NCBI GenBank assembly: GCA_016713275.1
Contig: JADJPL010000003.1
Span: 248,001 to 312,000 of the forward strand
DNA: 64,000 nucleotides
Direction: 5' to 3'
Source of the DNA: Haliscomenobacter sp.
GTDB taxonomy: Bacteria > Bacteroidota > Bacteroidia > Chitinophagales > Saprospiraceae
A program made the position numbers and the translations under genes. This document shows, piece after piece, positions 38,788 through 48,396 of the stretch (position 1 is the stretch's first letter; the number at the start of each line of letters is the position of its first letter). A model generated the notes under the pieces. It ran no database searches, was not told the DNA's origin, and saw nothing but the letters and a program-made list of their open reading frames with translations.

Positions 38788-40677
38788 ATGAAAGCGTTTG
38801 CCAGTCTTTTTTTCCTCTCTTTCCTTTTTCTGCTCCCGCTCTCCGCACAAGATACCGTGCGCCTGTCCCTCGAAGGCGGAACGGCCATCAGAGGGAAGAC
38901 CGTTTGCTTTAAGCTGAATACCCAGGGATTTTCCAACCTGACGAAAGTTCAGTTCAGCCTGCATTTTTATTCCAGCGAATTGGAGTACCAATCGGTGCAA
39001 AAGAACCCGGATTTGCCGGGAACGCTTACGGTACAGGCGGTTGGCGCAAATGTGCTGACGGTGGTCTGGGAATCAGGGGTCGGCGGCACGCTGCCTTCAG
39101 GCGTTTCGATGGCAGATTTTTGTTTCAAAGCGGTTCGGGCCGGCGCCCCGATGGTTTTTTTGAGCGATTATCCTTTGTTGAAGGCTGCATGGAAAGGGCA
39201 GCAGGCCGTTCCCATCCTCACGGTTCCCGGGACCGCCAAGGTGATCCCTGACGAATCGATTGGCCTGGCGGTTTCAGATACGGTGTTGGCGCCGGGTCAG
39301 AAAGCCTGCGTCCGCCTTGGCGTAAACGCGTTTGGCGACACGTTGCTGGCCATTCAGTACACCATAAGCTGGGACCCGGCCATTTTAACCCTCGATACTG
39401 TTCAAAATCTGACTTTGCCCGGCTTGAATCCAGATAAGAATTTTGGAATGAGCCTAAGGAGCCAGGGGAAGCTTACGTTTTCCTGGATTTCGGAAGATTT
39501 GATCACCGGCCTGGCGTTAAAACCCGGAGATACGTTCTACGAGTTATGCTTTACGGCGTTAAAGGAAGGCGTTTCCAAAGTAGATTTTACCCAAACGCCT
39601 ACGTTAATTGAGCTGATCGATATTGAGGAAAACCTGCTCAACCTCTACCGCCAGCCAGGCACTATTACCGTCGAAAAAGACCCTCTGATGCGCCCCGGCG
39701 ACGCCAATAAAGACGATGTGGTAAACCATTTCGACCTCTTGCAACTCGGCCTTGGATTCGGGGGCGAAGGACCCGTCCGGATCGACCAGTCTATCGGGTG
39801 GAAAGCCCTCCCGGCGGCGAGTTGGGCATTGGCAACCCCGGCAGCCAAAGTGAATTTCAAGCACCTGGATACGGACGGCAACGGCCATGTAGAAACGGGA
39901 GACGTGGCTGCTATTGAGGCCAACTGGGGCAAAACAAAAGCGCAAAGCGGTTTTCAGCCGATAGAACCCCTGATCCCGCGCGCGGCAGGGGCGCCTCTTT
40001 TCGTCGCTCCCCGGGAAGTTCAACCAGGGGAAATGGCCACGTTTGATATTATGCTTGGGGAAAAGGGCCAGCCCGCCAGCGGAGTGTATGGGGTTGCCTT
40101 CTCCGTTCTGTACGACAAAACCCCGACCGTGCCAGGCAGTGTAACCGCGCTTTTCTCTTCTTCCTGGCTCAACGACCCTTCCACCCGCACGTTAACCATA
40201 CAGCGAAACTTCCCTGAAGCAGGCCGTATCGATGTAGCCATCAGCGCCAGCAACCGGGTCAACCGGTCTGGGTTTGGGGCCATTGCCCAGCTTAAGGCCG
40301 CCATCGACGCGAAAGCCGCGCCTTCCGGCCTGAGCTTCACCATCGAAAACGTACGCCTGATCAACGCGCAGGAGGAAGTCCAGGCCTCGGCGCCCCGCGT
40401 TTCTTCCAGCACGATCGTGCTCGCCACCGGGATCAACGACCCTGCCCTTGCCCGGCGGGTTACCCTTGCTCCTAACCCGGCTTCCGGATTTTTTAGCGTA
40501 GATGCCCAAGGGCTTACTCTGCGCCGTTTGGTTTGTTACGACCTCCAGGGAAACCAGGTTCTGGAAAGCGCTTCAGCAGACAAGCTGCCAGCCAGCGGCC
40601 TTCCTTCCGGACTGTATTTGGTGAAGATTTGGACGGATGAAGGGGTTGTCGTGAAAAAATTAGCTGTAAACCGATAA
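38788..40677 (+). CDS. Secreted two-cohesin, dockerin-like protein with T9SS sorting domain
   Basis: 629 residues without frameshifts. The signal peptide is MKAFASLFFLSFLFLLPLSA. Two cohesin-like domains (about residues 23-150 and 155-300; VQFSLHFYSSELEYQSV and IQYTISWDPAILTLDTV) precede a dockerin-like module (RPGDANKDDVVNHFDLLQLG, then HLDTDGNGHVETGDVAAIEA) whose Asp/Asn spacing resembles Ca-binding loops. A third cohesin-like region and a T9SS sorting domain (LAPNPASGFFSVDAQG, ending VVKKLAVNR) finish it. Domain content links it to the locus at 1-15.6 kb although it lies 23 kb away. A weak -7 (TATATTGC, about 38747) precedes it. Confidence 0.86.
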   Translation: MKAFASLFFLSFLFLLPLSAQDTVRLSLEGGTAIRGKTVCFKLNTQGFSNLTKVQFSLHFYSSELEYQSVQKNPDLPGTLTVQAVGANVLTVVWESGVGGTLPSGVSMADFCFKAVRAGAPMVFLSDYPLLKAAWKGQQAVPILTVPGTAKVIPDESIGLAVSDTVLAPGQKACVRLGVNAFGDTLLAIQYTISWDPAILTLDTVQNLTLPGLNPDKNFGMSLRSQGKLTFSWISEDLITGLALKPGDTFYELCFTALKEGVSKVDFTQTPTLIELIDIEENLLNLYRQPGTITVEKDPLMRPGDANKDDVVNHFDLLQLGLGFGGEGPVRIDQSIGWKALPAASWALATPAAKVNFKHLDTDGNGHVETGDVAAIEANWGKTKAQSGFQPIEPLIPRAAGAPLFVAPREVQPGEMATFDIMLGEKGQPASGVYGVAFSVLYDKTPTVPGSVTALFSSSWLNDPSTRTLTIQRNFPEAGRIDVAISASNRVNRSGFGAIAQLKAAIDAKAAPSGLSFTIENVRLINAQEEVQASAPRVSSSTIVLATGINDPALARRVTLAPNPASGFFSVDAQGLTLRRLVCYDLQGNQVLESASADKLPASGLPSGLYLVKIWTDEGVVVKKLAVNR

Positions 40678-40709
40678 GCGTAATCTACCTGGGGCTCTAA
40701 AGCCGTGGC

Positions 40710-41405
40710 TTATCCCACTTCAGCCACCTCCTGAAGCTTTTCCATCTTCAGGAGGTGGATGTCTTTGTCTTCCAGGCGGATCAGCCCTTCTTTCTCAAAG
40801 CTTTTCAGGATTTTCACGGCGCTTTCCGTCGACATGCCGGCGAACTCGGCGATATCCCTGCGGGAAAGGGCTGAAAAAATGTCGTTCCGTTCTCCCTTAA
40901 ACCCTTCGATGTACAGCAGCACATCGGCCATCCGGCCATTCATCTGTTTGTACGCCAAATGGTGCATATTGGCCAGAAGCCCCGTTTGGAACCGGCAGAA
41001 TCGTTGGGATATCCGGAAACTGAAGGCGGCGTTGTGCTGCATCAACTGGCCGATGGCGTCGATTTCGATCAGAAACGCATGCACCTCGCTCAAAGCGGCC
41101 ACCGAGTAGCTGAACTTCCGGTCGGTGAACACCGCAGGCAGGCCGGCAAATTCGCCCGGCCCAAGGAGGCGGATGTTTAAATTCCGGGTTCCTTCCGCTT
41201 CGATGTATTGCTTGGCGATTCCGCTATGCAGAAACAGAATATACGAAGCAAAAGCGCCCTGCTTGACCAGGGTTTCTCCCTTATGGAAAAGGACCTGGGT
41301 TTTGCTCTCTTGGAGGAGGGCAAGTTCTTCCGGAGAAAGCGCCTGAAAGCAGGGCGCCTGAATATCGCATACGTAAGCTTGGTCCTTTTCGGTGAGCGTT
41401 TTCAT
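40710..41405 (-). CDS. Crp/Fnr family transcriptional regulator
   Basis: 231 residues. The N-terminal cyclic-nucleotide-binding-like beta roll (LFHKGETLVKQGAFASYILF; LLGPGEFAGLPAVF) lacks the four-Cys cluster of true Fnr, so iron-sulfur sensing is unlikely. The C-terminal winged helix contains LSRRDIAEFAGMSTESAVKI and LKSFEKEGLI. It is divergent from the thioredoxin/thioredoxin reductase genes, so redox-linked control of them is plausible. The last codons contain a 13-bp palindrome (40724-40758). Confidence 0.9.
   Translation of the reverse strand: MKTLTEKDQAYVCDIQAPCFQALSPEELALLQESKTQVLFHKGETLVKQGAFASYILFLHSGIAKQYIEAEGTRNLNIRLLGPGEFAGLPAVFTDRKFSYSVAALSEVHAFLIEIDAIGQLMQHNAAFSFRISQRFCRFQTGLLANMHHLAYKQMNGRMADVLLYIEGFKGERNDIFSALSRRDIAEFAGMSTESAVKILKSFEKEGLIRLEDKDIHLLKMEKLQEVAEVG
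40724..40758. repeat. 13-bp palindrome inside the Crp/Fnr gene 3' end
   Basis: CCACCTCCTGAAG and CTTCAGGAGGTGG are separated by nine bases, lying in the final codons of the regulator (encoding a Leu-rich stretch). It has no T-tract on either strand, so it may be an mRNA-end hairpin or coincidence of repeated codons. Confidence 0.5.
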
Positions 41406-41438
41406 TTTTTATCTTTTGCGGCTTAAAAGTAGCCGATT

Positions 41439-41471
41439 TCAACAAAAAAGTTGAGCAGTTTCAATGGTTGA
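41439..41471. promoter_or_regulatory. Paired inverted repeats between the Crp/Fnr and thioredoxin genes
   Basis: TCAAC-N6-GTTGA (41439-41454) and TCAA-TGG-TTGA (41461-41471) sit side by side in the divergent intergenic region. They could be operators for the adjacent Crp/Fnr regulator, although the half-site orientation differs from the classic TTGAT-N4-ATCAA. Confidence 0.4.
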
Positions 41472-41519
41472 GTTGTCGGATCGCAACGGCTCAATCCGGC
41501 TTTCTTCTTCATTCCACCC

Positions 41520-41527
41520 TACCTTTG
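41520..41527 (+). promoter_or_regulatory. -7 promoter element of the thioredoxin operon
   Basis: TACCTTTG is a perfect TAnnTTTG match, 23 bases before ATG 41551. No -33 TTG at the expected spacing, so activation by the divergent regulator is possible. Confidence 0.5.
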
Positions 41528-41550
41528 CTGGACAAAAAAACATAGAAACG

Positions 41551-41907
41551 ATGCTTTACACCAATCTCAAACACATCGAAAGCGCCAAGGCGCACGAAAA
41601 AGCGATCAGCGAAAACGAAAACGTCATGATTTGCTGCGGCCGCATGGGCCCTATGTGTATCCCCGTATACGAAATCATGGAAGAACTGGAAAAAGAATAT
41701 CCCCATGTGACCTTTTACGACATGGAGTTTGACCATCCAGACGCCCACGTGATCCGCCACGCTCCGATGTGCCGCAACTTCATGGGGCTGCCATTTACCG
41801 TGTATTACAAAAACGGACAAATGGTTAAGGCAACCTCCAGCATCCAGAACGCGGACCAGATTACGGCGATTTTGAACGAATACCTCCCCGCGCCTGTAAA
41901 CGCTTAA
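41551..41907 (+). CDS. Thioredoxin-like protein with atypical CCGRMGPMC active site
   Basis: 118 residues from ATG 41551. The fold is thioredoxin-like (ENVMICCG; YPHVTFYDMEFDHPDAHVIR; GLPFTVYYKNGQMVKATSS, with the cis-Pro position). The usual WCGPC is replaced by Cys28-Cys29-GRMGPM-Cys36, so the resolving cysteine is several residues further away. It ends three bases before a thioredoxin reductase gene, a clear operon, and is divergent from a Crp/Fnr regulator. A dedicated substrate or electron-transfer role is inferred. Confidence 0.85.
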   Translation: MLYTNLKHIESAKAHEKAISENENVMICCGRMGPMCIPVYEIMEELEKEYPHVTFYDMEFDHPDAHVIRHAPMCRNFMGLPFTVYYKNGQMVKATSSIQNADQITAILNEYLPAPVNA

Positions 41908-41910
41908 CCC

Positions 41911-42889
41911 ATGCAAGACCCGAAGCATTACGATGTCATTATTGTCGGGCCGGGCCGGCCGGACTCACGGCAGGGATTTACCTGTCGCGGGCCCGGCTGC
42001 GCGCGCTTATTCTGACAGATGGGACGGTAGGCGGGCAAATGGTGCTCACCCACGAAATCGCCAATTATCCTGGAGTGGAATCGATTAACGGGTACCAGTT
42101 GGCGAGCATCATGCGCAAACAAGCCAAGTCTTTTGGCTGCGATATTCGTTCGAATATCAAAGTGGCCGGCCTTTCTATGGAGGGGCCTGTTAAATCGGCG
42201 ACCCTGGGCAATGGCGAAACCTTCACCGCCGATGCGCTGATTCTGACCCCGGAGGAAGACCGCGCACCCTTGGGGTGGAGGGAGAAACCGCTTTCAAAGG
42301 GAAGGGGATTTCTTATTGCGCTACCTGCGATGGCGATTTTTTCACCGGCAAGGAGGTCGTCGTGGTTGGAGGAGGCAACTCCGCGCTGGAAGAAGCCGTT
42401 TCCCTGACGAAATACGCTTCCAAGGTCACCATTGTCCATCAATTCGATCATTTTCAGGCGTTCCCCTACGCCGTGGAAGAAGCCCGGGCAAACGAAAAGA
42501 TCCGGTTTATCATGCGCTCGGTTATCGAAGGGTTTCATGGAGGGGAAAATCTGGAAAGCGTCCGGATCAGGAACCTCGATACCGATGCGGTGATCGAATA
42601 TCCCACCGACGGGGTATTTATTTTTATCGGATACCTCCCTAACACGAACTTTCTCGAGGGGCAAATTGCCATGAACGACAAAGGGGAAATCCTCGTCGAC
42701 CCGGCCACTATGGAGACCCGCACCGACGGCGTATTTGCAGCGGGAGACTGCATTGTCAAAAAGTACCGTCAGGTAACCACGGCGGTGGGAGAAGGCACCG
42801 TAGCCGCTTTAAGCGCCGCGGAATATATACGGCAACAGCAAACAGAGCGGGAGCGGGCGCTACCCGCATTGGAGGAAGTGGAACAATGA
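41911..42889 (+). CDS. trxB: Thioredoxin-disulfide reductase (two frameshifts)
   Basis: About 326 residues after correction. FAD site, corrected: VGAGPAGLTAGIYLSRA (one G missing at 41947-41949). It continues VGGQMVLTHEIANYPG, then LILTPGGRPRTLGV (one G missing at 42251-42252). The redox CATC is in SYCATCDGDFFTGKEV, the NADPH site in VVVVGGGNSALEEAVSLTKY, and the C-terminal FAD motif in DGVFAAGDCI. It reduces thioredoxin with NADPH; the thioredoxin-like protein three bases upstream is the likely partner. Both breaks are in G runs. Confidence 0.92.
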
Positions 42890-43008
42890 CTTTTTTTGTC
42901 AAAAAAGTTAACAAATCGTTAGCGCTCTTGACACGTGAACTGGTTTCGCTTAAATTGGGACGACGATTGAAGCACCCCCGGTTTTTTTAATATCCCAATG
43001 TTTGTCCC

Positions 43009-43077
43009 ATGATCATATTCATCGTATTGCTCCTGATTCTGTTGGTATTGAGGCTGGAAACCTTCCGGGAGGCCTGA
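43009..43077 (+). CDS. Candidate 22-aa hydrophobic peptide
   Basis: ATG 43009 opens MIIFIVLLLILLVLRLETFR followed by EA and TGA. It is almost wholly one membrane helix and lies in the 200-base gap between trxB and a convergent lipoprotein gene. It could be a type-I-toxin-like or regulatory membrane peptide, or chance. A TTGACA-like sequence at 42929 is the only upstream signal. Confidence 0.3.
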   Translation: MIIFIVLLLILLVLRLETFREA

Positions 43078-43085
43078 GCAGCGGT

Positions 43086-43597
43086 TTATTTAACCGCTTC
43101 CTGATTTTGACGCACTGCCTGAAGGAGCCGTTTGGCCTCCTCCATGGTGAATGCCTCATTAAAGCCTGTGGTAAACACGTACTCCTTATCCGCCTGCAAA
43201 TGCACGTAGCGGAAACTGTAGACGGTGGTTCCATTCGGTTGGTTGAGGCTGTAGACAAAGCTTTGCTCGTCCTCCTCCAGGATTTGGCGGAAGTCCGGAT
43301 TGCTTTTCACTTCGTTGATCTGGTTGGCCTTGAGTTCCGCCATATCGCTGGTGATGACCGGTTGGACGTAGATTTGCACGGAGTATCGTTCCGTACCTTC
43401 ATTGATCACCGTAACATCTTCAATAGCACCCACCTTGGTCACGCTGACCCGTGCGCTATCCGGCGCTATCACGGCAATGGGAAACCCGTGCGGCATTAAG
43501 TCCAGCACAGGCCAATTTGGCCCGTCTTCCTTGTTTCCGGTACAGGCAGCGAACGCAAAAGAAAAAGAGCAGTCCAAAAAAAGAGCTTGGTTTTCAT
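43086..43597 (-). CDS. Lipoprotein of unknown function (frameshift in signal peptide)
   Basis: About 170 residues. ATG at 43597 opens MKTKLFF; one base is lost in the A7 run (plus strand 43576-43582), after which the lipobox FAAC-TGNKEDGP appears in the other frame. The mature part contains LMPHGFPIAVIAPDSARVSV and YVQPVITSDMAELKANQINE, suggesting a small alpha/beta domain. Not recognised as a named family. It is convergent with the candidate 22-aa peptide and divergent from recN. Confidence 0.65.
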
Positions 43598-43755
43598 AGG
43601 CCGTATAAAGGTTTCACGTCAAAGGTAACATATTCATGGGACCTTGCCGGTACGGTCTTCGCTTGCGGAAACGCGGAAAGTTGGTTTTTCTTTCCCGCAA
43701 TGCGGCAAAACCTGTATTTTGGTCCATCGCAAAAAAATGCGCTATCCTTCGGGTT

Positions 43756-45419
43756 ATGATTAAAAGACTTCATGTCCGGAATTACGCTATTATTGAAGAA
43801 CTGGATCTGCATTTTGCAGACGGGCTCACCATTATTACGGGAGAGACCGGGGCAGGGAAATCGATTCTGCTCGGCGCTCTGGGGTTGATCATGGGCAACC
43901 GGGCGGATAATAAAGCGTTGTTCAACGAGCAGGAAAAATGCGTGGTGGAAGGCTTTTTCGACATCCGTTCCTATGAGCTTCAGGAGTTTTTCCAGGAACA
44001 CGACATCGATTACGAGGACGAGTTGGTGCTCCGAAGGGAATTCACCCCCGCCGGAAAGTCGAGGGCCTTTATCAACGATACCCCCGTCAACCTGAAGCTG
44101 ATGCAGGAGCTTTGTTCTCAATTGGTGGACTTGCACCAGCAATTCGATACGCTCGATATCAACGACGCGTCTTTTCAGTTAAAAATGTTGGACGCCCTGT
44201 CCGGCAATAAGGACCGCCTGGCCGCTTACCGCCAGCTATTCCGCGCCTATCAGAGCAATAAACGCCGCCTGGACCAACTGGACCAACTGCGTTCCAGGTC
44301 GAATAAGGAATCGGAATTCCTGGCGTTCCAACTGGAAGAACTCCAGGCTGCCGGGCTACAATCCGGAGAACAGGAAGGACTGGAGGCCGAACTCACGGCT
44401 CTTGCCCACGCCGAAGAAATTAAAAAACGGCAGGCGGGCTGTATGCTCAGTTGATCGAAAGCGAGCAATCCCTTGTCGGTCAATTGCAGCACACCGGGTA
44501 TCTGCTGGGGCAGGTCAGCCGGTTTGATGCGCGTATGGCCCGGCTGCAGGAGCGGCTCGGCGGAGTGATCGCCGAGCTTCAGGACCTGGGCGCCGACCTG
44601 GAAAAAGTGGCCGAAGATACCGAATACGACCCCGAACGCATCCTGCAGATACAGGCCCGGCTGGATCTGATCTACCGGTTGCAGAAAAAACATGGCGTCG
44701 CTGCCATCGGGGAGTTGCTTGACATCCAGAGACAGATCGAAGCGCAATTAGGAGGGTTTGCCGACCAAAGCGCTGAAATCCAGGCCCTGCGGAGCCAGAT
44801 AGAGCAGCAGGAAGGGGAGTTAATCCGCATGGCTCAGGAGTTGAGCGAACGCAGAAAATCGGTAAAAGACGACTTTTCCCGTCAGGTGGTAGACCTTTTG
44901 GGGCTATTGGCGATGGAATATGCCCAGTTTGAGGTGCAGTTTCATTTGCTTTCTGGGCTTGGTCCGAATGGATGGGATGAGGTCAGTTTCCTTTTTGCCG
45001 CCAACAAAGGAAGCCGCCTGCAGGCCATCCGGGATGTCGCTTCCGGCGGGGAGTTGTCCCGCCTGGCTTTGGTTACCAAATCCCTGGTTGCCAGTTCCAT
45101 CCCTTTGCCGACCCTGATCTTCGACGAGATCGACTCCGGGATTTCCGGCGACGTAGCCTTGAAGATGGGGAATATTTTGCGCAAGTTATCCAACGAACAC
45201 CAGGTAGTGACCATTACCCATTCGCCCCAAATCGCCTCTAAAGCGGATCGCCACTTCTTTGTGTACAAACAAATTAGAGACGACCGCACGCTGACGAAGG
45301 TAAAAGCGTTAGATGAAGAAGCCCGGGTGCTGGCCATCGCCACCATGCTGAGCCAAAGCCCGCCAAGCGATTCTGCGATAGAGAACGCCCGGGAGTTGCT
45401 TCGGCTCAAAGCCGGATAA
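43756..45419 (+). CDS. recN: DNA repair protein RecN (one frameshift)
   Basis: About 554 residues after correction. ATG 43756 starts MIKRLHVRNYAIIEELDLHF. Walker A is TGETGAGKSILL, the signature ASGGELSRLALVTKSL, Walker B LPTLIFDEIDSGISGDVA, with an SMC-like coiled coil between. One G is missing at 44436-44438; corrected reading is GLYAQLIESEQSL. RecN is a cohesin-like ATPase (SMC sense, unrelated to the cellulosomal cohesins here) that organises DNA ends during double-strand-break repair, and also contributes to transformation in some bacteria; comEC lies 26 kb away. Confidence 0.94.
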
Positions 45420-45449
45420 GAACTTAAATCAGCTGAAACCATAAGTATC

Positions 45450-46256
45450 ATGGGAAACAACCTATTGAAAGGAAAACGCGGGGTCATTTTTGGCGCCCTG
45501 GATGAAAATTCGATCGCCTGGAAAGTAGCCGTGCGCTGCGTGGAGGAAGGAGCGGCCATCACCCTCACCAATGCGCCGGTGGCCATGCGTTTTGGCGAAA
45601 TCCAAAAATTGGCGGAAATCACGGGCGCCGAGGTCATTCCTGCGGATGCGACCAGCGAAGAAGATCTGGAAAACCTGTTCGTCAAATCGATGGCTATCCT
45701 GGGTGGCCCCCTGGATTTTGTCCTGCACTCTATCGGCATGTCGGTCAATGTGCGCAAAAAGAAAGACTATACCGACCTCAACTACGAATGGATGCTGAAA
45801 ACCTTCGATGTGTCGGCCATCTCGTTCCACAAGATGATGCAAACCTTGTGGAAACTCGATGCCATGCAGGAATGGGGTTCCATCCTGGCGCTGTCGTACA
45901 TTGCCGCCCAGCGCACCTTCCCGGATTACAGCGAAATGGCCGAATCCAAGGCCCTGCTGGAGTCTTTTGGCCGCAGTTTTGGCTACCACTACGGAACGGC
46001 CAAAAAAGTAAGGGTGAACACCCTTTCTCAGTCGCCTACGCGGACGACAGCGGGCTCGGGGGTGAAAGGATTTGACGAGTTCTTTACCTATGCCGATAAA
46101 ATGTCGCCCTTGGGCAATGCTTCCGCAGAAGCTTGCGCCGATTACTGCGTTACGCTCTTTTCCGATCTCACCCGGATGGTGACCATGCAGAATCTTTACC
46201 ACGACGGCGGATTTTCCAGCATGGGAATGAGCCCGGCCATTCTGGATATGAACTAA
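45450..46256 (+). CDS. fabI: Enoyl-[acyl-carrier-protein] reductase [NADH]
   Basis: 268 residues, typical FabI length. The N-terminus LLKGKRGVIFGALDENSIAW is the FabI-type nucleotide-binding loop. HSIGMS lies in the substrate region; the catalytic Tyr-x6-Lys is in FPDYSEMAESKALLESFG. It carries out the last reduction of each fatty-acid elongation cycle and is the triclosan target class. The gene is intact, and starts 31 bases after recN. Confidence 0.96.
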   Translation: MGNNLLKGKRGVIFGALDENSIAWKVAVRCVEEGAAITLTNAPVAMRFGEIQKLAEITGAEVIPADATSEEDLENLFVKSMAILGGPLDFVLHSIGMSVNVRKKKDYTDLNYEWMLKTFDVSAISFHKMMQTLWKLDAMQEWGSILALSYIAAQRTFPDYSEMAESKALLESFGRSFGYHYGTAKKVRVNTLSQSPTRTTAGSGVKGFDEFFTYADKMSPLGNASAEACADYCVTLFSDLTRMVTMQNLYHDGGFSSMGMSPAILDMN

Positions 46257-46278
46257 GCGCCCGAAAGGGTCTATTAAC

Positions 46279-48243
46279 ATGAGGCGTATGTTTGGTCATT
46301 TCCCGGCAAGCTTGGGAATAATCGTCGTTTTGGCCCTGTCCGGTTTTTCCGCACAGGGCCAAGGTTTTCCTACCGGACCGAGAAGCTCCGCCGGCGCCGG
46401 CCCTTCCGGTCAGGAGCCTCTGGTTTTGGACAAGGAGGTGCTCGATACCTTTCCCATCTATTTTCTGTACGCAGCAAATCCGGAGCTGGCGGTTGCCTTT
46501 TCCGATTCGCTGCTCGACGATTTTTTTCATCAGTACGATCCGGTACGGAAACGGGTGTGGGACTACAAGAATCTGGGCGTTCCGGGGTCGGCGCATCAGG
46601 CGTTGGTGTACGAGCCGCGCATGCGCCGGGGGTTTGATCCCGGTTTTCATCAATACGACCTGTACCTGCTCCCGGCGGAATCGGTTCCTTTTTACCGGCT
46701 TCAGCGGGCGTACACCAACCTGGGGTTTAACCGGGGCGCCGAGCAGAACAATAGCGACTTTACTGTCCAGTTTAGCCGGAATTTCGCTAATGGACTGAAT
46801 TTTTCCTTGGACTACCAGCGCCTGGGCCAATTGGGTACCGCCGATCTCTTCCCCAACCAGCGCGTTCGGAATACCGCCCTGGGATTGGGATTCTGGTTAC
46901 AAGCAAAAAATGGACGGTACCAGGGATTCTTTGCTTATGCCGACAACAAGCTGGAGCACGACGACAACGGCGGAATCGTGGAGGAACCCGTGCGGGAAGG
47001 CGCTTTTTTCACCCCCAATGCCACCGACGTCTATCTGGACAATGCAGGTACCCGGCACCGGCATCAGGAGATCCTTTATACCCATTACCTCAACCTGGGC
47101 AAACGCGATACCCTGGCCCCGGATTCCCTTCCTCCGGCGCGACGCATTTGGAGGGTAAGCCACCGGATCGGCTACCGCAGCAGCACCTATACCTTTTTTG
47201 ATCCAAGTCCGGCTGCGGATGCATCCTATTATGGCCTTTTTCAAACCGATAACCGGGGACTTCGCCATTTTCTCCTGCACAACAAGCTGGAAAACCAGTT
47301 CCGGCTACAATCGGTTAAACCCAGCCGGGCTGCCGGTCCAGGCGCCGGCGACCGCCGTCTGGAACTCCACCTTACCCATGTGGCGCACCAAATCAACCAG
47401 GAGCCCGTAGATTCTTCCCTTCAGGAAATTTTTATCGGCGCGGACTGGGCGGCGGCTCCTTTGCCTGCCCTGCAACTGGAGGCCCAAGCCCAACTGGGGG
47501 TATTGGGAAGTATCGGCGATTACCGCGTGAAGGGACGGATCAAGACCATTCTGGGCGATTGGGGCGGGTTGGAAGCGTTGTTTCTCAACCAATTGTATAG
47601 CCCTACTCTGGTACAGGAATCGTTCTACGTGACCCAGCAGCCCGTTTGGGGAAATGCGTTCAAAAAGACCCTGGAGACCAACCTTCAGGGTACGCTTTTT
47701 CTCTCGAAATGGGGGCTGGAACTGGGCGGCGCCTACCATTTGATCAATCAGGCTATTTATTTTGACACGGCAGGATGGCGCCAAACGGGAGTCCCCGTAA
47801 GCGTTTCCCAATTGTTCGTGCGCAAGCATTTGAGGCTTTGGAAAATCCACAACGAAAACCAGTGGGTGGTTCAGGCGGTTTCGGGGGATGTGCTCCGGCT
47901 CCCTTTACTCGCCGGGAAACACAGCCTGTATTTTAGCGGCAAACTCTTCAAAGTACTGGACACCCGGATCGGGGTTGATCTAAGGTATACCTCCGCCTAT
48001 TCTTCGGATTATTATTTCCCGCTTACGGGGCAGTTTCAGCTCCAGGACCGGGCCCAGATCCCGTTTTACCCGGCAGCAGACGCCTATTTCAATATCCGGG
48101 TAACCAAATTCCGGGCATTTGTCAAAATCGAAAATATTAGCAGCAATTGGATGGGCGGGCAGCTGTTCTATCAGACTCCGGATTACCCTTGGCCGCCGGT
48201 TTCGGGGTTCCGGATTGGGATTAAATGGAGGCTGAGCGACTAA
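46279..48243 (+). CDS. Putative outer membrane porin (Porin_10 family)
   Basis: 654 residues. The signal peptide (LGIIVVLALSGFSAQG) is followed by the family N-terminal region (FPIYFLYAANPELAVAFSDS; SVPFYRLQRAYTNLGFNRGA) and alternating beta strands to the C-terminus, ending SGFRIGIKWRLSD, consistent with a beta barrel. Family members are widespread in Bacteroidota, with substrate unknown. It starts 23 bases after fabI, suggesting an operon, and ends before a minus-strand terminator. Confidence 0.82.
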   Translation: MRRMFGHFPASLGIIVVLALSGFSAQGQGFPTGPRSSAGAGPSGQEPLVLDKEVLDTFPIYFLYAANPELAVAFSDSLLDDFFHQYDPVRKRVWDYKNLGVPGSAHQALVYEPRMRRGFDPGFHQYDLYLLPAESVPFYRLQRAYTNLGFNRGAEQNNSDFTVQFSRNFANGLNFSLDYQRLGQLGTADLFPNQRVRNTALGLGFWLQAKNGRYQGFFAYADNKLEHDDNGGIVEEPVREGAFFTPNATDVYLDNAGTRHRHQEILYTHYLNLGKRDTLAPDSLPPARRIWRVSHRIGYRSSTYTFFDPSPAADASYYGLFQTDNRGLRHFLLHNKLENQFRLQSVKPSRAAGPGAGDRRLELHLTHVAHQINQEPVDSSLQEIFIGADWAAAPLPALQLEAQAQLGVLGSIGDYRVKGRIKTILGDWGGLEALFLNQLYSPTLVQESFYVTQQPVWGNAFKKTLETNLQGTLFLSKWGLELGGAYHLINQAIYFDTAGWRQTGVPVSVSQLFVRKHLRLWKIHNENQWVVQAVSGDVLRLPLLAGKHSLYFSGKLFKVLDTRIGVDLRYTSAYSSDYYFPLTGQFQLQDRAQIPFYPAADAYFNIRVTKFRAFVKIENISSNWMGGQLFYQTPDYPWPPVSGFRIGIKWRLSD

Positions 48244-48272
48244 AAAAAAAGACCGGAACTAGAAAGTTCCGG
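48242..48272 (-). terminator. Terminator of the HAD hydrolase gene (minus strand)
   Basis: Read on the minus strand: CCGGAACT, loop TTCT, AGTTCCGG, TC, then nine T residues. It sits in the 150-base gap between the convergent porin and HAD genes. Confidence 0.85.
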
Positions 48273-48396
48273 CCCAAAGTAAAACTAAACCCCAGTTAAT
48301 AGTTCTTTATCTAAAAGTAAGATATAATCTCAACTTAGAAACGTCGTTGCATCGTTTGTTCCCGCAAATATACAGGAAAGCTGTGAATTATTCCTA

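Noticed and set aside
38573..38936. Minus-strand short frames over copy H and the start of the 38788 gene
   Set aside because: They read through the inverted repeat and antisense to a signal peptide; no homology or start signals.
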